Assembly (NCBI RefSeq): GCF_000520815.1
Contig: NZ_ASRY01000208.1
Span: forward strand, 1 to 56,486
Source of the DNA: Paenibacillus maysiensis
Lineage (GTDB): Bacteria; Bacillota; Bacilli; Paenibacillales; Paenibacillaceae
Direction of reading: 5' to 3'
DNA: 56,486 bases
The notes below the pieces were generated by a model. It was not told the origin of the DNA and searched no databases. It saw nothing but the letters and a program-made list of their open reading frames with translations. Below, piece after piece: positions 7,292 to 17,109 of this stretch. The first letter of the stretch is position 1; each line of letters opens with the position of its first letter. The position numbers and the translations under genes are program-made.

Positions 7292-9721
7292 ATGATAAAC
7301 AGTAAACAGAAGCTTGTGGTTATAGGGAACGGAATGGCTGGTATCAATACGGTCGAGCAAATTTTAAAATTAACGGATAAATATGAAATTACGGTCCTTG
7401 GAAATGAGCCACATCCGAACTATAACAGGATCATGCTCTCTTATGTTCTGGAGGGCAGCAAAACCATTGAGGATATCATATTGAACGATTTGCAATGGTA
7501 CGAGGACCAAGGTATTACTTTATATACTGGGAAAATGGTGCGGAGCATCGATGGTGAAAGAAAGAGGATTTACACCGAAGACGGACTTGAAATTAATTAC
7601 GATGTAGCTTTGGTGGCTACTGGCTCCCAGTCGTTTATTTTGCCTATTCCGGGAAAGGAATTGCCGGGAGTCATCGGTTTTCGAGATATCGCCGATTGCT
7701 CGGCAATGCTTGAGGCGGCGAAAACCTATAAAAAGGCAGCGGTCATTGGTGGAGGGCTGTTGGGACTGGAAGCGGCTAAAGGCTTGGTCAACCTCGGTAT
7801 GGACGTAACGGTCGTTCATTTGATGGAGGATTTGATGGAGCGTCAGCTTGACCGTGAAGCCTCTGCGATGCTGAAAGCAGAATTGGAACGTCAGGGAATC
7901 AAGTTTGCCATGCAAATGCAAACTGCAGAGGTGTACGGTCAGGATCGGGTACAGGGACTGCGGTTTTCGGACGGAAGCAAACTGGAAGCGGATTTAGTCG
8001 TTATGGCCGTTGGGATCAAACCAAATATTCAGGTGGCTGTGCAAAGTGGTATAGAAACGAAACGTGGAATTGTAGTCGATGACTTGATGAGGACCTCTAT
8101 GCCGGATGTATATGCTGTAGGGGAGTGTGCTGAACACCGCGGGATTTGTTACGGCCTGGTTGCTCCGTTGTTTGAACAGGGAAGTATCATTGCCAAGCAT
8201 TTGGCAGGTGCAGACACTGAAGGCTATATGGGATCAGTGGTTTCCACCAAGCTCAAAATTTCAGGGGTGGACGTTTTCTCGGCTGGCGATTTCATGACCC
8301 AGCCTGAACATTCGGTGATTGTAGCAAAGGATGAGTGGAAGCGCACATACAAAAAAGTGCTGCTTCGTGATAACCAGATTGTTGGAGCTGTACTGTTCGG
8401 AGATGTGACCGAATCTGCTAGCCTCCAGAAATATGTGCGGCAGCAAACGTTGATGACGGATGAAATTTATGGACAGATCATGGGTACTGGGTGTGGTAAA
8501 GGCGGTGCTAAAACGTCATCCGCTGAAACTATGGCTGATGATGAAATTGTCTGCGGCTGCAACGGTGTGACCAAAAAGGCAATTGTCGATGCGATTAATG
8601 AAAACGGACTGACCACAGTCGATGAAATTAAAGCATGCACCGGAGCCACACGTTCCTGTGGAGGGTGTAAGCCGGTTGTTGAACAAATTCTTCAGTATGT
8701 TCTTGGAGACAGCTTCAAGACGACAGCCAAACAAGGAATATGTGGCTGCACAACATTAAACCGGGACGAGATTGTTGAAGCTATCCGAACCAAAGGGCTT
8801 ACAACAACGCGTGAAGTTATGAATGTACTTGGTTGGCATAATGATGAAGGATGCTCCAAGTGCCGTCCGGCGCTGAATTATTATTTGGGGATGATTAACC
8901 CGGATAGCTATGAAAACGAGGAAGATTCCCGTTTTGTGAATGAGCGATTGCACGCGAACATTCAAAAGGATGGAACGTTTACAGTTGTTCCAAGAATGTA
9001 CGGCGGTGTAACGACCCCAGAAGATTTGAAGAAAATAGCTGATGTTTCTCTTAAATACAACGTTAAAGTCGTTAAAGTAACAGGAGGGCAGCGCCTAGAC
9101 CTGATTGGTGTCCGTAAAGAGGATTTGCCTAAAGTATGGGAAGAACTCGATATGCCGTCGGGATATGCCTACGCGAAATCACTGCGTACAGTTAAAACCT
9201 GTGTTGGATCGCAATTCTGCCGTTTTGGCACACAGGACTCGATGGGAATGGGAGAAGTTCTGGAACGGAAATTCGAAAGACTGGATTTTCCAGCAAAATT
9301 CAAATTAGGGGTTAATGGGTGTCCACGCAACTGTGCAGAATCGTGTACGAAAGATATCGGAATCGTAGGCAATGATGGAGGCTGGGAGATCTTTATCGGT
9401 GGAAATGGCGGTATAAAAGCGCGGTTGGCTGATTCGTTTTGCAAAGTGAAGACGGACGCTGAATTGATTGATATTGTGGGAAGCGTGATGCAGCTGTACC
9501 GGGAAACAGGCCAATATCTGGAACGTACTTCGGAATGGGTTGAACGGATCGGACTTGAAGAGATTCGGAAGGCTGTCGTTCACGATATAGATAATCGCAA
9601 GGCTTTAATAGAACGGATTGAATTTGCGCTGCAACAGGTTGAAGACCCATGGAAAAAGATCATCAACGATGCTGATTCGCGCAAAAATTTATTTGAAGTA
9701 GTTACACCGTCTGTTGTGTGA
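7292..9721 (+). CDS. nirB: Assimilatory/detoxifying NADH nitrite reductase, large subunit
   Basis: 809 residues from the ATG at 7292, preferred because GGAGG lies 9 bases before it; an ATG at 7262 has no site. Order of domains: FAD/NAD-binding pyridine nucleotide reductase (GNGMAGINTVE, then GGGLLGLEAAKGL), two BFD-like [2Fe-2S] domains (CGCNGVTKKAIV...SCGGC and CGCTTLNRDEIV...CSKC), the ferredoxin-like half domain, and the sirohaem/[4Fe-4S] module with TCVGSQFCRFGT and NGCPRNCAESC. It reduces nitrite to ammonia with NADH together with NirD, encoded next. FNR-type and NreC-like sites upstream fit an anaerobic, nitrate-responsive respiratory-detoxification role. Confidence 0.96.
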   Translation: MINSKQKLVVIGNGMAGINTVEQILKLTDKYEITVLGNEPHPNYNRIMLSYVLEGSKTIEDIILNDLQWYEDQGITLYTGKMVRSIDGERKRIYTEDGLEINYDVALVATGSQSFILPIPGKELPGVIGFRDIADCSAMLEAAKTYKKAAVIGGGLLGLEAAKGLVNLGMDVTVVHLMEDLMERQLDREASAMLKAELERQGIKFAMQMQTAEVYGQDRVQGLRFSDGSKLEADLVVMAVGIKPNIQVAVQSGIETKRGIVVDDLMRTSMPDVYAVGECAEHRGICYGLVAPLFEQGSIIAKHLAGADTEGYMGSVVSTKLKISGVDVFSAGDFMTQPEHSVIVAKDEWKRTYKKVLLRDNQIVGAVLFGDVTESASLQKYVRQQTLMTDEIYGQIMGTGCGKGGAKTSSAETMADDEIVCGCNGVTKKAIVDAINENGLTTVDEIKACTGATRSCGGCKPVVEQILQYVLGDSFKTTAKQGICGCTTLNRDEIVEAIRTKGLTTTREVMNVLGWHNDEGCSKCRPALNYYLGMINPDSYENEEDSRFVNERLHANIQKDGTFTVVPRMYGGVTTPEDLKKIADVSLKYNVKVVKVTGGQRLDLIGVRKEDLPKVWEELDMPSGYAYAKSLRTVKTCVGSQFCRFGTQDSMGMGEVLERKFERLDFPAKFKLGVNGCPRNCAESCTKDIGIVGNDGGWEIFIGGNGGIKARLADSFCKVKTDAELIDIVGSVMQLYRETGQYLERTSEWVERIGLEEIRKAVVHDIDNRKALIERIEFALQQVEDPWKKIINDADSRKNLFEVVTPSVV

Positions 9722-9762
9722 ATGTATTTAAATCATGCCTAGAGAAGGGAGCAATCAAGCGA

Positions 9763-10083
9763 ATGATCAAGCATGCCGAGTGGCTTATCGTCGGTCACAG
9801 TAAGGATTTCCCAACTAGAATTGGGCGGACGATTCAGTTGGATGATAAGGAAATCGCAGTTTTCCGCACTTCGGAGAACAAGCTTTATGCTGTTGAAAAT
9901 TCCAGCCCGCATCCTAAAGGAGGGCCGCTTACCGAAGCGATGGTATCCGGTCATTACATTTATGACCCGCTATGTGATTGGAAGATTGATTTGGAGACGG
10001 GGATGGTTCAAGAGCCTGATACTGGACAAGTCAAAACATTCGACATTCGGGAAGACGGAGAAAAAGTGAAAATATCACTTTAA
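9763..10083 (+). CDS. nirD: NADH nitrite reductase, small subunit (Rieske-fold)
   Basis: 106 residues from the ATG at 9763, the usual NirD length; a GTG at 9718 overlapping the nirB stop would add 15 residues. It begins HAEWLIVGHSKDFPTRIGRT and has the Rieske-like beta fold (IAVFRTSENKLYAVEN; HPKGGPLTEAMVSG; YDPLCDWKIDLETG). The usual Rieske cysteines are not all present (CDW remains), as in other NirD proteins that lack a cluster. It partners NirB. Same operon, with a strong terminator after it. Confidence 0.93.
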   Translation: MIKHAEWLIVGHSKDFPTRIGRTIQLDDKEIAVFRTSENKLYAVENSSPHPKGGPLTEAMVSGHYIYDPLCDWKIDLETGMVQEPDTGQVKTFDIREDGEKVKISL

Positions 10084-10089
10084 TGCAAT

Positions 10090-10130
10090 AAAAAAGGCTC
10101 GGCAGGAACAAGTCCTGCTGAGCTTTTTTC
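10090..10130. terminator. Bidirectional terminator between nirD and the collagen-like gene
   Basis: GCTCGGCAGGA (10097-10107) pairs with TCCTGCTGAGC (10113-10123), with A-run and T-run flanks, so it can serve both convergent genes. Confidence 0.9.
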
Positions 10131-10138
10131 TTCTTGGA

Positions 10139-11380
10139 TCAGGTAATGGTAATACCTGCGCTCGCATAACCCACAACAGTGTTCACAAGGGAAATTCCTG
10201 TAGCTGTCGCGGAGAAGACCAGAAGCAGACGGGTCTGCGCGGTTACCGGTATAGTCAATCCGGTGGTGATACCACTGGAAATTGTACCCAGGGGAACGAT
10301 GCCTGTCAGTGGTGGAGCTAGTGTAACTATAGCTCCGGGAACCGCTGTAAAGGTGTTATTAGGTGTTGTGGAACTAAACAACTGGGCAGTAATCGTTGAG
10401 GATGAACCTACTAGAGCAAGCGCAGCTGTTGTACTAAAATATCCGGCAATGGATGTAATTACGCCATCCCGTGGAACGGAGAAAGCAAAGTTGATCAGCG
10501 GTCCGACAACTGTACCCGTCAGATCAATGACGCCTCCTAAAACACTGACCCCTGTGGCTGAGCTTCCGAAGCCGATCAAACTCGTTGTTCCTACTAACCC
10601 GCCAGCAATGGTTGTCAAAATCGCAGGTCCGCCAGAAGCAAACGGAATGATCGCTCCCGAACCGGTGGCTCCAGTAACGCCTGTAATACCCGTTACACCT
10701 GTAGCCCCAGTGGCTCCAGCAGCCCCGGCGGCGCCTACTGGCCCAGCGGCTCCGATAGGGCCAGCGGCTCCGATAGGCCCGGCGGCCCCGGCAGGCCCAG
10801 CAGCTCCGACAGGCCCAGCAGGTCCAACTGGACCTTGTGGTCCTGCCGCACCCACTGGTCCTGGTCCACCGACAGGACCTGGCGCACCGCCCGGCCCAAC
10901 AGGTCCGGCAGGCCCATGTGGCCCGGGTGTGCCTGACGTGCCTCCCAATGCAATACTGATAGCCGTCCCGGCACTTCTTATAGCACTGATCAAACTGTCT
11001 TTAAGGGCAGGGTCAATGGGTTCCTGCAAAATGATAGACAACAAGATATCGAGTAGTTGTTGCAATGTGGTTCCAACGCCGATCGGAGAGAAAGGGGTGG
11101 CTTCCGACGCTACGATAGCCAGTTCCAACGCCGCCAGTAAATCTGCTTTAACGGGACCTCTAAGTTTTAAGATATTCGCCAGAGCTAATAACCGGCGTAA
11201 AATCTGTTGCAATGAAGATACATTAGCCGCAGAGGGATTAGCGAAAACGAGCGGGATGATCGCGATTAATTCCTGAATCAGCTTGAGAAGTTCTTCCATT
11301 TCTCTGCTAACTTTAGGTGGTTTGCAATCCTCTTCTTTTTTTGAAGCACCACTGAACCTGAACGGTTTTCTGTGTTTCAT
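10139..11380 (-). CDS. Collagen-like surface/exosporium protein with BclB-type C-terminal domain
   Basis: 413 residues from the ATG at 11380 (GGAGGAG about 10 bases upstream). N-terminal region (about 1-150): charged KHRKPFRF start, then helical leucine-rich sequence. About 155-245: Gly-X-Y collagen repeats rich in GPAGPVG, GAAGPIG and GATGATG units. C-terminal ~160 residues: a hydrophobic Thr/Ser/Gly beta domain ([51 protein letters not shown]) like the trimeric C-terminal domain of exosporium protein BclB. Expected to be a spore-surface filament glycoprotein. No signal peptide, consistent with mother-cell assembly. Likely expressed late in sporulation, but no clear sigma K promoter was identified. 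Confidence 0.85.
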   Translation of the reverse strand: MKHRKPFRFSGASKKEEDCKPPKVSREMEELLKLIQELIAIIPLVFANPSAANVSSLQQILRRLLALANILKLRGPVKADLLAALELAIVASEATPFSPIGVGTTLQQLLDILLSIILQEPIDPALKDSLISAIRSAGTAISIALGGTSGTPGPHGPAGPVGPGGAPGPVGGPGPVGAAGPQGPVGPAGPVGAAGPAGAAGPIGAAGPIGAAGPVGAAGAAGATGATGVTGITGVTGATGSGAIIPFASGGPAILTTIAGGLVGTTSLIGFGSSATGVSVLGGVIDLTGTVVGPLINFAFSVPRDGVITSIAGYFSTTAALALVGSSSTITAQLFSSTTPNNTFTAVPGAIVTLAPPLTGIVPLGTISSGITTGLTIPVTAQTRLLLVFSATATGISLVNTVVGYASAGITIT

Positions 11381-11685
11381 GTTCAAATATCTCCTCCTCA
11401 CATTTCTCCCTACTGTAGAGGTGACAAGTGGATCATCGCCCCGTTTTGCAGATATTAACAATATATTTACTGAAGCTAAAAGGGTGAATCACCACACAAG
11501 AATTATTATTGGAGGCTTGTACATAAGCTTTAATATCGATTTTCTGTATTTCCAAACCGGGCGTTGACCAGTGTTGCCATTTCCGCAGGCATAGTGCCCA
11601 AACGCAGTAAACCACTTAAGGCGTGCTTCCGATTTTCTGATTCCAGCAGCATGACACGCAAGCTTAGTCCATATCATTCATAAAC

Positions 11686-11727
11686 AAAGCGCGGTCTCCG
11701 AATAACTCGGAAACCGCGCTGTTTTTG
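11686..11727. terminator. Terminator downstream of the SLH gene
   Basis: AGCGCGGT-C-TCCGA pairs with TCGGA-A-ACCGCGCT around an ATAAC loop. The minus side runs into TTTGTTTA, the plus side into GTTTTTGG. It lies about 50 bases after the SLH stop codon. Confidence 0.8.
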
Positions 11728-11773
11728 GGAATAATCCAATAATATATCTAAATCTAGGGCTACTTAGTCAGTC

Positions 11774-14700
11774 TTACTTGAAAATACGTACCAGCAGTTC
11801 AGCCAGCTCACCTCTGCTAATGGCTGCCTTTGGTTTGAGCGTTCCATCAGGATATCCACTGACCCAACCGGAGGAAACAGCCTTTTCGAAGGCTGAGGAA
11901 GCCCATGTAGCAATCTGCTGTTCATCCTTATAGGATTGCAATTTGGCCGTGCCTGAAGCAGATGCCTTATCCTCTATCGCATGTGACAGGATCACCATTG
12001 CCTGTTCACGGGTAAGACGTTCATCGGGGCCGAATGTCTGAGCATTTAACCCTTCAATCCATCCCTGACGATGAGCGGCATCCACGGCTGGTGCAGCCCA
12101 GTGCCCTTTCATATCTGTAAATGAGGTAGGCACACTCTCATCTCCAGTGGTTCCCAACGCTCTGGTCAGTATGGATACAAATTCTGCGCGGCTTACCGCA
12201 CGCTCTGGACGCATGTTGCCATCTTTGTAGCCTTGCATCCAGCCTTTGACTGCCAGCGATTGCAGGGATTTCGCCGCCCAATGGCCTTGGACATCCGGCC
12301 ATACCGGAGCTGTGCCTTGCGAACTTGCTGAATTTGCTGTGCCGTCCTGCACGTTTGTATTATCGGACGGAGATTTGGTATCAGTAGAAACAGCAATCGC
12401 AAAGGTACTAAACCGGGTCGTATCGAAACCCACAGCCGACAGATTTCCTTTGGAATCCCTCACTGCCGTACCTTTCAGAATCTCATGCTCTCCATTGTCA
12501 TGAATAACGAGAATAGAAAACTGGGGTTCCTTGCCCTGCAATTCACGGATGGATTCGGCATCCAGTGGCAGAACGATATGCGATGTACCTGTAACGTTAG
12601 CCTTGATTTCCGCAGACGCACCGATCAGCTTCAGATTGGATTGTTGTCCGGCCCAATCGCGTATTTGCTGTGCATGTTGTGCATCTGCCTGCTGGAATGA
12701 CAACGTAACGTCCTGCTGACCTGAGGCCATGTCGGTTAAGGTATGACTGGATAGCATCAGTGTTCCATATTGGGATATGACCGAGGCTCCGATGGTATCC
12801 CATTTATTCAGCGAAGAAAGGGGAAGAATAACCTGACTAATATTCTTTTCCTGCTCCAGATGAATATCCGCGTAAGCCTTGCCTTCCAAACGGGCCTGAT
12901 TGATTTGTCCATCCAGAAATGCAGTAGAAGGAATATGGAGGACGACTGCTTTTCCTTGTTCAGAAAATCCAGGCTGCTGTTGGATAACAGCGTTGTTATG
13001 GTCCTCGTCTTTTTTATTAGAATTGCCAGTGTCCACAATGACCTTTGCGGGAACGGTTACTTCAATTGGCTGTGTCAGGGCATGAGAACCATCGCTTACC
13101 TTGGTGACCTCCAGTATCACAGTAACCGCCGTTTGGGTTCCTGCCGGGAAGATAGCCCCATCTGTGCGAATTATATCCGGCTGGCTAGTGCTGCTGATGA
13201 CCAGGCGGAAGCCTTCGGGTACAGCAGGCAGCTTGAGCAGGGTATCACTCGCAGTAGGTGCTGCCAGGCTTGTGATGGAATCGGCTACACGTTGGGCGGT
13301 TAATCCCTGTGCATACACTAATTTGGAGGGAGCACTTTCCAAACCATTCACGATCTGTAGCACATAGTAGCTGACTCCTTCAGGAACAGGTGTAAATACA
13401 TATTTCCCTTCTCCAGAAGCGGTTCCTTGCGCAATCAGCTCCTGCTGGGCACTGTACAGCTCAAGCCGTGCGCCCGGCCAAGCGCCTGTAACGGTCACCG
13501 AGGCGGTAGCGTCATTGCCTGCTGCGGCTTCAATAGCACGGGGCAGCACGTTTATGTGGCGTTCGGCTGGCTCAGCCGACCAACCTGAATTATCGTTATA
13601 AGCATAGTTCAATACGTATACACCGGGCGTATTCGTATCCACGTTGCCGATACCTGTTAGTTCAGGTACCAGAATATTACCGTACACGCTGTCCAGCACG
13701 CTGGCTCCCGGATCGGTGAAGCTGCTGCCAGCTTCCAGTATGATCGGGTTGTTGCCGTTCAAACGTACATAGGGTGTATTCGGTAACGCCTTCAATACTG
13801 TGATTATGAATGTTCTTTGTACAGAGGTTGGGCCTTTGGATATAGTTGCTATTAATTGTACATTTACATCACCGTCTATAAACTTCGGCCGATTTACTTG
13901 ACCCGTACTGCTGAGAACATCCGGTTGATCCGAAGACCAATCAATACGTGTGTCGAATGCTCCTGTATTGGGCAAAGTGATGGAATCCTTAATCCCCTGT
14001 GGGTAATCCAGTTTCAGGGTATTTGCTGCCAAATTCACTGCTTCATCTGCACTTACGGGCAGTGCGGGCACGAGCAGGCTGAATGTTTTTCGAAGTTCAA
14101 CTCCGCCTCTTGTCAGAACAGCTTCCAGCGTAATAGTTTGATCGCCCTGCACATAGCTCGGGAACGTGACATGACCGTTGTGATCCAGAAACTCGGGGTG
14201 ATTCGAAGTCCACGATACCTCAACGCCGTTTAGGCCTTCTTTCGGCAAATATACGTCTCCGGTTACGGGGGTTAAGGGCACATCAAGTGCCACGTAAGCT
14301 GCGTTTACAGCTTCAATATCGTTCATCGGCAGACTGAGCACATGTGCAGTGAAGTTCTTAGTTTTCGTTAAGCCTTCGAGATGCAGGACAGCCATCAGGG
14401 TAACATCTGTATTTCCATTAATGTAGGAGGGTCTGCTGAGTGTTCCATCTGGTGCAATAACAAGTGGATTGGCAGAGGACCATTCGATCTGGGTACCACC
14501 ATAGCCGGACAGAGGAAGAGACAAATTTTCTTTCACCGCAGACAAATCGCCCAGTGACAGGCTATCTGCTGCCTGATCCAGTGTATCTTGTGCAGCTACC
14601 TTCAATACGGTAACCTCAAAAGTTTGGGTATCCGAAGCGGTTCCCTTTGTAATCGTCGCGGTCAGCTTTACTTTCCGATCACCCGAATCGTAGCGCGGGC

Positions 14701-15673
14701 GTGTGACAGCGCCCTCATTGCTGATGACATCCGGGGTATCCGAACTCCAGCTTACCGTTGTATCGTTCAATCCGGTCAGCGGCAGTGTCAGCCGTTGTGA
14801 TACCGCAGCAGCTGAATCTCCTGATGCAAAGCCTGGAGCCAGTGCAGCTTTGGCCTGTGCAACATATTCAGCATCGGTCAGAATATTCACCGTGACCTCT
14901 ACGGGAGCACTTTCGCCCTTTACATTCACAGCCTGAAGGCTGTAAAGAGCTGCACCGGGAGGTAATGGCGAAGAATCTGTGAATTGGGTTAAGGGTCCTG
15001 TATACAAGGTGACACCATTTCGGATGACCTTGTATGAAGTCGCATAAGGAACGGCATCCCAGCTCAATTCCGCCGTATTTCCTTTTTGGGTTCCTGTAAA
15101 ATGACCTGGAGCCTGTGGAACGGGCAATCTTTCCCCATAAGCTTCAAATTCCATAACAGAAGCCCATTGGTTGTTTCTCGCATTTCCTTGATCAATATAC
15201 AGACGCAAGTATCGTGCAGTCACCGGGGAAATGCTTCGGCTAAAATGAGCGTCAGCGTTATTTTGAACAGTATCGGAGGTAACCCAATTCGTTCCATCAC
15301 TGCTCGTTTGCAGTCGGAAACTGTAAGGATCACGCTGATCCTGCCATCCATTAATGATCCCCATACCTGCTACACCGTAACGATCCACGATATACCAGTC
15401 TCCCAGATTTACCTGAAGCCATTTTTCACCATTGCTGGCTTGATACCAGCGACTGGTGGGCTCATAAGAGCCGTCCACTGCTTTGGCGGGGTCATAGGGT
15501 TGGCTATAGCCGCTTGATGTTACGGGTTTGTTGAGTACTACATTTTCCGAGCCAGCAGCATGAGCTTCATTCGTCCCTATGAGTAGAACCGCACCGCCGA
15601 GGATAGGCAGCAGTGGAATCAGCAAATGATAGGGTTTTATTTTGTTGCGTGTGAAGTTATTGCCTTCGAGCAC
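11774..15673 (-). CDS. Large secreted S-layer-anchored protein: F5/8C, FN3, Ig-like repeats, SLH x3
   Basis: 1299 residues, GTG start with GAGGTGAT just before it. Signal peptide to about residue 40 (TNEAHAA). An F5/8-type C (discoidin) carbohydrate-binding domain (about 42-182) and an FN3-like domain (185-265) follow. Then come four bacterial Ig-like repeats of about 90 residues, each with a W[ST]S[DN].P motif (VSWSSDTPDV, IEWSSANPLV, VSWTSNHPEF, IDWSSDQPDV), and a DUF5011-like domain (ILEAGSSFTDPGA, about 632-710). Another ~400 residues of beta modules lead to three SLH domains (about 1120-1299: DVQGHWAAKSL, DMKGHWAAPAV, and a third starting YKDEQQIATWAS). The SLH triplet binds pyruvylated secondary wall polymer. 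No catalytic domain seen; probably an adhesin or carbohydrate-binding surface protein. Confidence 0.88.
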   Translation of the reverse strand: MLEGNNFTRNKIKPYHLLIPLLPILGGAVLLIGTNEAHAAGSENVVLNKPVTSSGYSQPYDPAKAVDGSYEPTSRWYQASNGEKWLQVNLGDWYIVDRYGVAGMGIINGWQDQRDPYSFRLQTSSDGTNWVTSDTVQNNADAHFSRSISPVTARYLRLYIDQGNARNNQWASVMEFEAYGERLPVPQAPGHFTGTQKGNTAELSWDAVPYATSYKVIRNGVTLYTGPLTQFTDSSPLPPGAALYSLQAVNVKGESAPVEVTVNILTDAEYVAQAKAALAPGFASGDSAAAVSQRLTLPLTGLNDTTVSWSSDTPDVISNEGAVTRPRYDSGDRKVKLTATITKGTASDTQTFEVTVLKVAAQDTLDQAADSLSLGDLSAVKENLSLPLSGYGGTQIEWSSANPLVIAPDGTLSRPSYINGNTDVTLMAVLHLEGLTKTKNFTAHVLSLPMNDIEAVNAAYVALDVPLTPVTGDVYLPKEGLNGVEVSWTSNHPEFLDHNGHVTFPSYVQGDQTITLEAVLTRGGVELRKTFSLLVPALPVSADEAVNLAANTLKLDYPQGIKDSITLPNTGAFDTRIDWSSDQPDVLSSTGQVNRPKFIDGDVNVQLIATISKGPTSVQRTFIITVLKALPNTPYVRLNGNNPIILEAGSSFTDPGASVLDSVYGNILVPELTGIGNVDTNTPGVYVLNYAYNDNSGWSAEPAERHINVLPRAIEAAAGNDATASVTVTGAWPGARLELYSAQQELIAQGTASGEGKYVFTPVPEGVSYYVLQIVNGLESAPSKLVYAQGLTAQRVADSITSLAAPTASDTLLKLPAVPEGFRLVISSTSQPDIIRTDGAIFPAGTQTAVTVILEVTKVSDGSHALTQPIEVTVPAKVIVDTGNSNKKDEDHNNAVIQQQPGFSEQGKAVVLHIPSTAFLDGQINQARLEGKAYADIHLEQEKNISQVILPLSSLNKWDTIGASVISQYGTLMLSSHTLTDMASGQQDVTLSFQQADAQHAQQIRDWAGQQSNLKLIGASAEIKANVTGTSHIVLPLDAESIRELQGKEPQFSILVIHDNGEHEILKGTAVRDSKGNLSAVGFDTTRFSTFAIAVSTDTKSPSDNTNVQDGTANSASSQGTAPVWPDVQGHWAAKSLQSLAVKGWMQGYKDGNMRPERAVSRAEFVSILTRALGTTGDESVPTSFTDMKGHWAAPAVDAAHRQGWIEGLNAQTFGPDERLTREQAMVILSHAIEDKASASGTAKLQSYKDEQQIATWASSAFEKAVSSGWVSGYPDGTLKPKAAISRGELAELLVRIFK

Positions 15674-15720
15674 GCGATCACCTCTTCTTTAGAAAAATAG
15701 CATAGCGCTTTGAACACTCA

Positions 15721-16062
15721 TTAGTCACGAGGTGGGAATGTACCTTGAGTTGAAATGTAGTAATCCACATTCGGCATCGGGGAGGCTCCACGCAGGTCAG
15801 GTAAAGCAAAGGTGGTTGTTCCATTGCCACCGAAATTACTGCCTAGCAGAGAGAATAACGGCTGATTCTGTGAAATAGATAAGACTTGGCCTTCGCATTT
15901 TAGCCATCCACTAGGAGCGAAAGTGTAAGGATACATCGTAATTTCTCCAAGATAAGGCATATCCGCGGCTTGTGCCTGCTTGGGACTTACCGCGGTCCCT
16001 CCAACCAAAATGACCGCTAACAAACTCAACACAGCGGCTTTCTTCCAAAAATGATTCTTCAT
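15721..16062 (-). CDS. Secreted phage tail collar-domain protein
   Basis: 113 residues. The signal peptide runs to about residue 33 (VSPKQAQAA). A short tail-collar domain follows: YLGEITMYPYTFAPSGWLKC, then GNGTTTFALPDLRG, the conserved core of microcystin-dependent/tail-collar proteins. Start ATG 16062 with AAGGAG 8 bases before it. It lies 48 bases upstream of the SLH gene and is probably co-transcribed. No other phage genes are nearby, so this is a domesticated secreted version rather than prophage. Function unknown. Confidence 0.8.
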   Translation of the reverse strand: MKNHFWKKAAVLSLLAVILVGGTAVSPKQAQAADMPYLGEITMYPYTFAPSGWLKCEGQVLSISQNQPLFSLLGSNFGGNGTTTFALPDLRGASPMPNVDYYISTQGTFPPRD

Positions 16063-16258
16063 ACCTACAGCTCCTTTTAAATTCGAATAATGGACAATAA
16101 ATTCAGTGAAATTGCGACATTAGTCATAGAATGAATAGATATTATCATGGATTTAGGCTTTTTACATCGCTAGGCATCTATCAAATCAACCATTTTATTC
16201 CTTTTATTAGATGAGAATTTTATCCCACCAAGTAAGTATTCCTTGAAGGGAATATTCC

Positions 16259-16414
16259 TTGTTATGTCTCGAATGTGCAGGTGAAGGGGGAAAGGACCTG
16301 TGGAAAGCTATCGTAACAGCTGTTCTACTGATAGGTTGTCTGCTGACGGGCTGCTGGAGCAGTAGACCGGTGGAAGATCTGAATCTGGAGACGGGTATTG
16401 CACTGGATATCATT
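16259..16414 (+). pseudogene. N-terminal fragment of a Ger(x)C germination lipoprotein gene
   Basis: The frame reads LWKAIVTAVLLIGCLLTGCW, then SSRPVEDLNLETGIALDI, a clear lipoprotein signal (LLTGC) plus the GerC N-terminal signature seen in the intact gerC at 4168. Homology ends abruptly at about 16411, just before a terminator hairpin. No ATG remains: the frame opens at TTG 16259, and AAGGGGGAAAGG sits before a CTG. This is what is left of a second germinant-receptor gene. Confidence 0.7.
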
Positions 16415-16427
16415 TTGATGTGTTACC

Positions 16428-16472
16428 AAAAAACCTTTAACATCATCAATTTTGTGGTGTTAAAGGTTTTTT
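16428..16472. terminator. Bidirectional terminator downstream of padR
   Basis: AAAAAACCTTTAACA pairs with TGTTAAAGGTTTTTT across a loop of about 15 bases. A/T-runs on both sides allow it to end padR transcripts on the minus strand. Confidence 0.85.
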
Positions 16473-16502
16473 ATATTTCATATCACTTTTTCATATTGGA
16501 GC

Positions 16503-17051
16503 CTAATCAAACAACGGCAGCGTTTCTTCCAACCAGATAATATAGCTTTCCTCCCGATTGATAGCACGACTCAGCACCAGATAATGTCCGAATTGTTCAG
16601 AGCCGGGGGATTGAAGGTTTTCGTCCAGCAGTCGGAGTGCGGTCTTACTTTCGTATAAATACTCCAGCTTTTCTTTACGTTTGGCAATCTGATCCTCGAA
16701 CAATCGCTTGTTCTCTTCCTTGGAGATGGCTGCTGAAAAATACAGCATAAGCATAAACTCATCCTTTTCTGTTTCTGGTAAATCTTTGGGACTCAGTAGC
16801 CATTCGGTCAGCTCCTGGGTTCCCTTGGGCGTGATGCAGTATAGCTTCTTTTCGAGCTTGGCTCCTGTAATGGAGGTGCGATATTCGATTAACCCCTCTT
16901 CGGTCAGCCTTTTGAGCTCAGGATAAATCTGACTGTGCTTGGCGCTCCAAAATTGCCCGATTTCCTTCTTGAATTGGCTCGTAATATCGTAGCCGCTCAT
17001 TTCCTCTTTGTGAATTAGGCCCAGAATGGCATATTTTAATGTACGTTTCAA
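16503..17051 (-). CDS. padR: PadR family repressor of phenolic acid decarboxylase
   Basis: 182 residues. An N-terminal winged helix (LKYAILGLIHKEEMSGYDI, then FWSAKHSQIYPELKRLTEEG) is followed by a C-terminal antiparallel dimerisation helix region (about 95-182). PadR binds phenolic acids such as p-coumarate and ferulate and releases the padC promoter. It is encoded divergently from padC with a 167-base gap carrying two overlapping copies of the PadR consensus ATGT-N8-ACAT, supporting this identity over other PadR paralogues. Confidence 0.9.
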   Translation of the reverse strand: MKRTLKYAILGLIHKEEMSGYDITSQFKKEIGQFWSAKHSQIYPELKRLTEEGLIEYRTSITGAKLEKKLYCITPKGTQELTEWLLSPKDLPETEKDEFMLMLYFSAAISKEENKRLFEDQIAKRKEKLEYLYESKTALRLLDENLQSPGSEQFGHYLVLSRAINREESYIIWLEETLPLFD

Positions 17052-17109
17052 CGTAGCTCTCCTCGTAAAACGGTATTTGACACTAGTATACCATAGTGCT
17101 ACAATTTAT

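Noticed and set aside
10735..10974. Short repeated units resembling a direct-repeat array (CRISPR-like at first sight)
   Set aside because: Repeats are 9-base multiples coding for Gly-X-Y triplets inside one gene, with no unique spacers.
10179..11276. 365-codon plus-strand open frame rich in PTGPAAP/PVAP
   Set aside because: It is the antisense of the Gly-X-Y collagen repeats, which are GC-rich and keep the other strand open. It has no ribosome site, and the minus strand has clear family domains.
15721..16062. Prophage, because of the tail-collar domain
   Set aside because: The protein has a signal peptide and no other phage structural, integrase or lysis gene is nearby.
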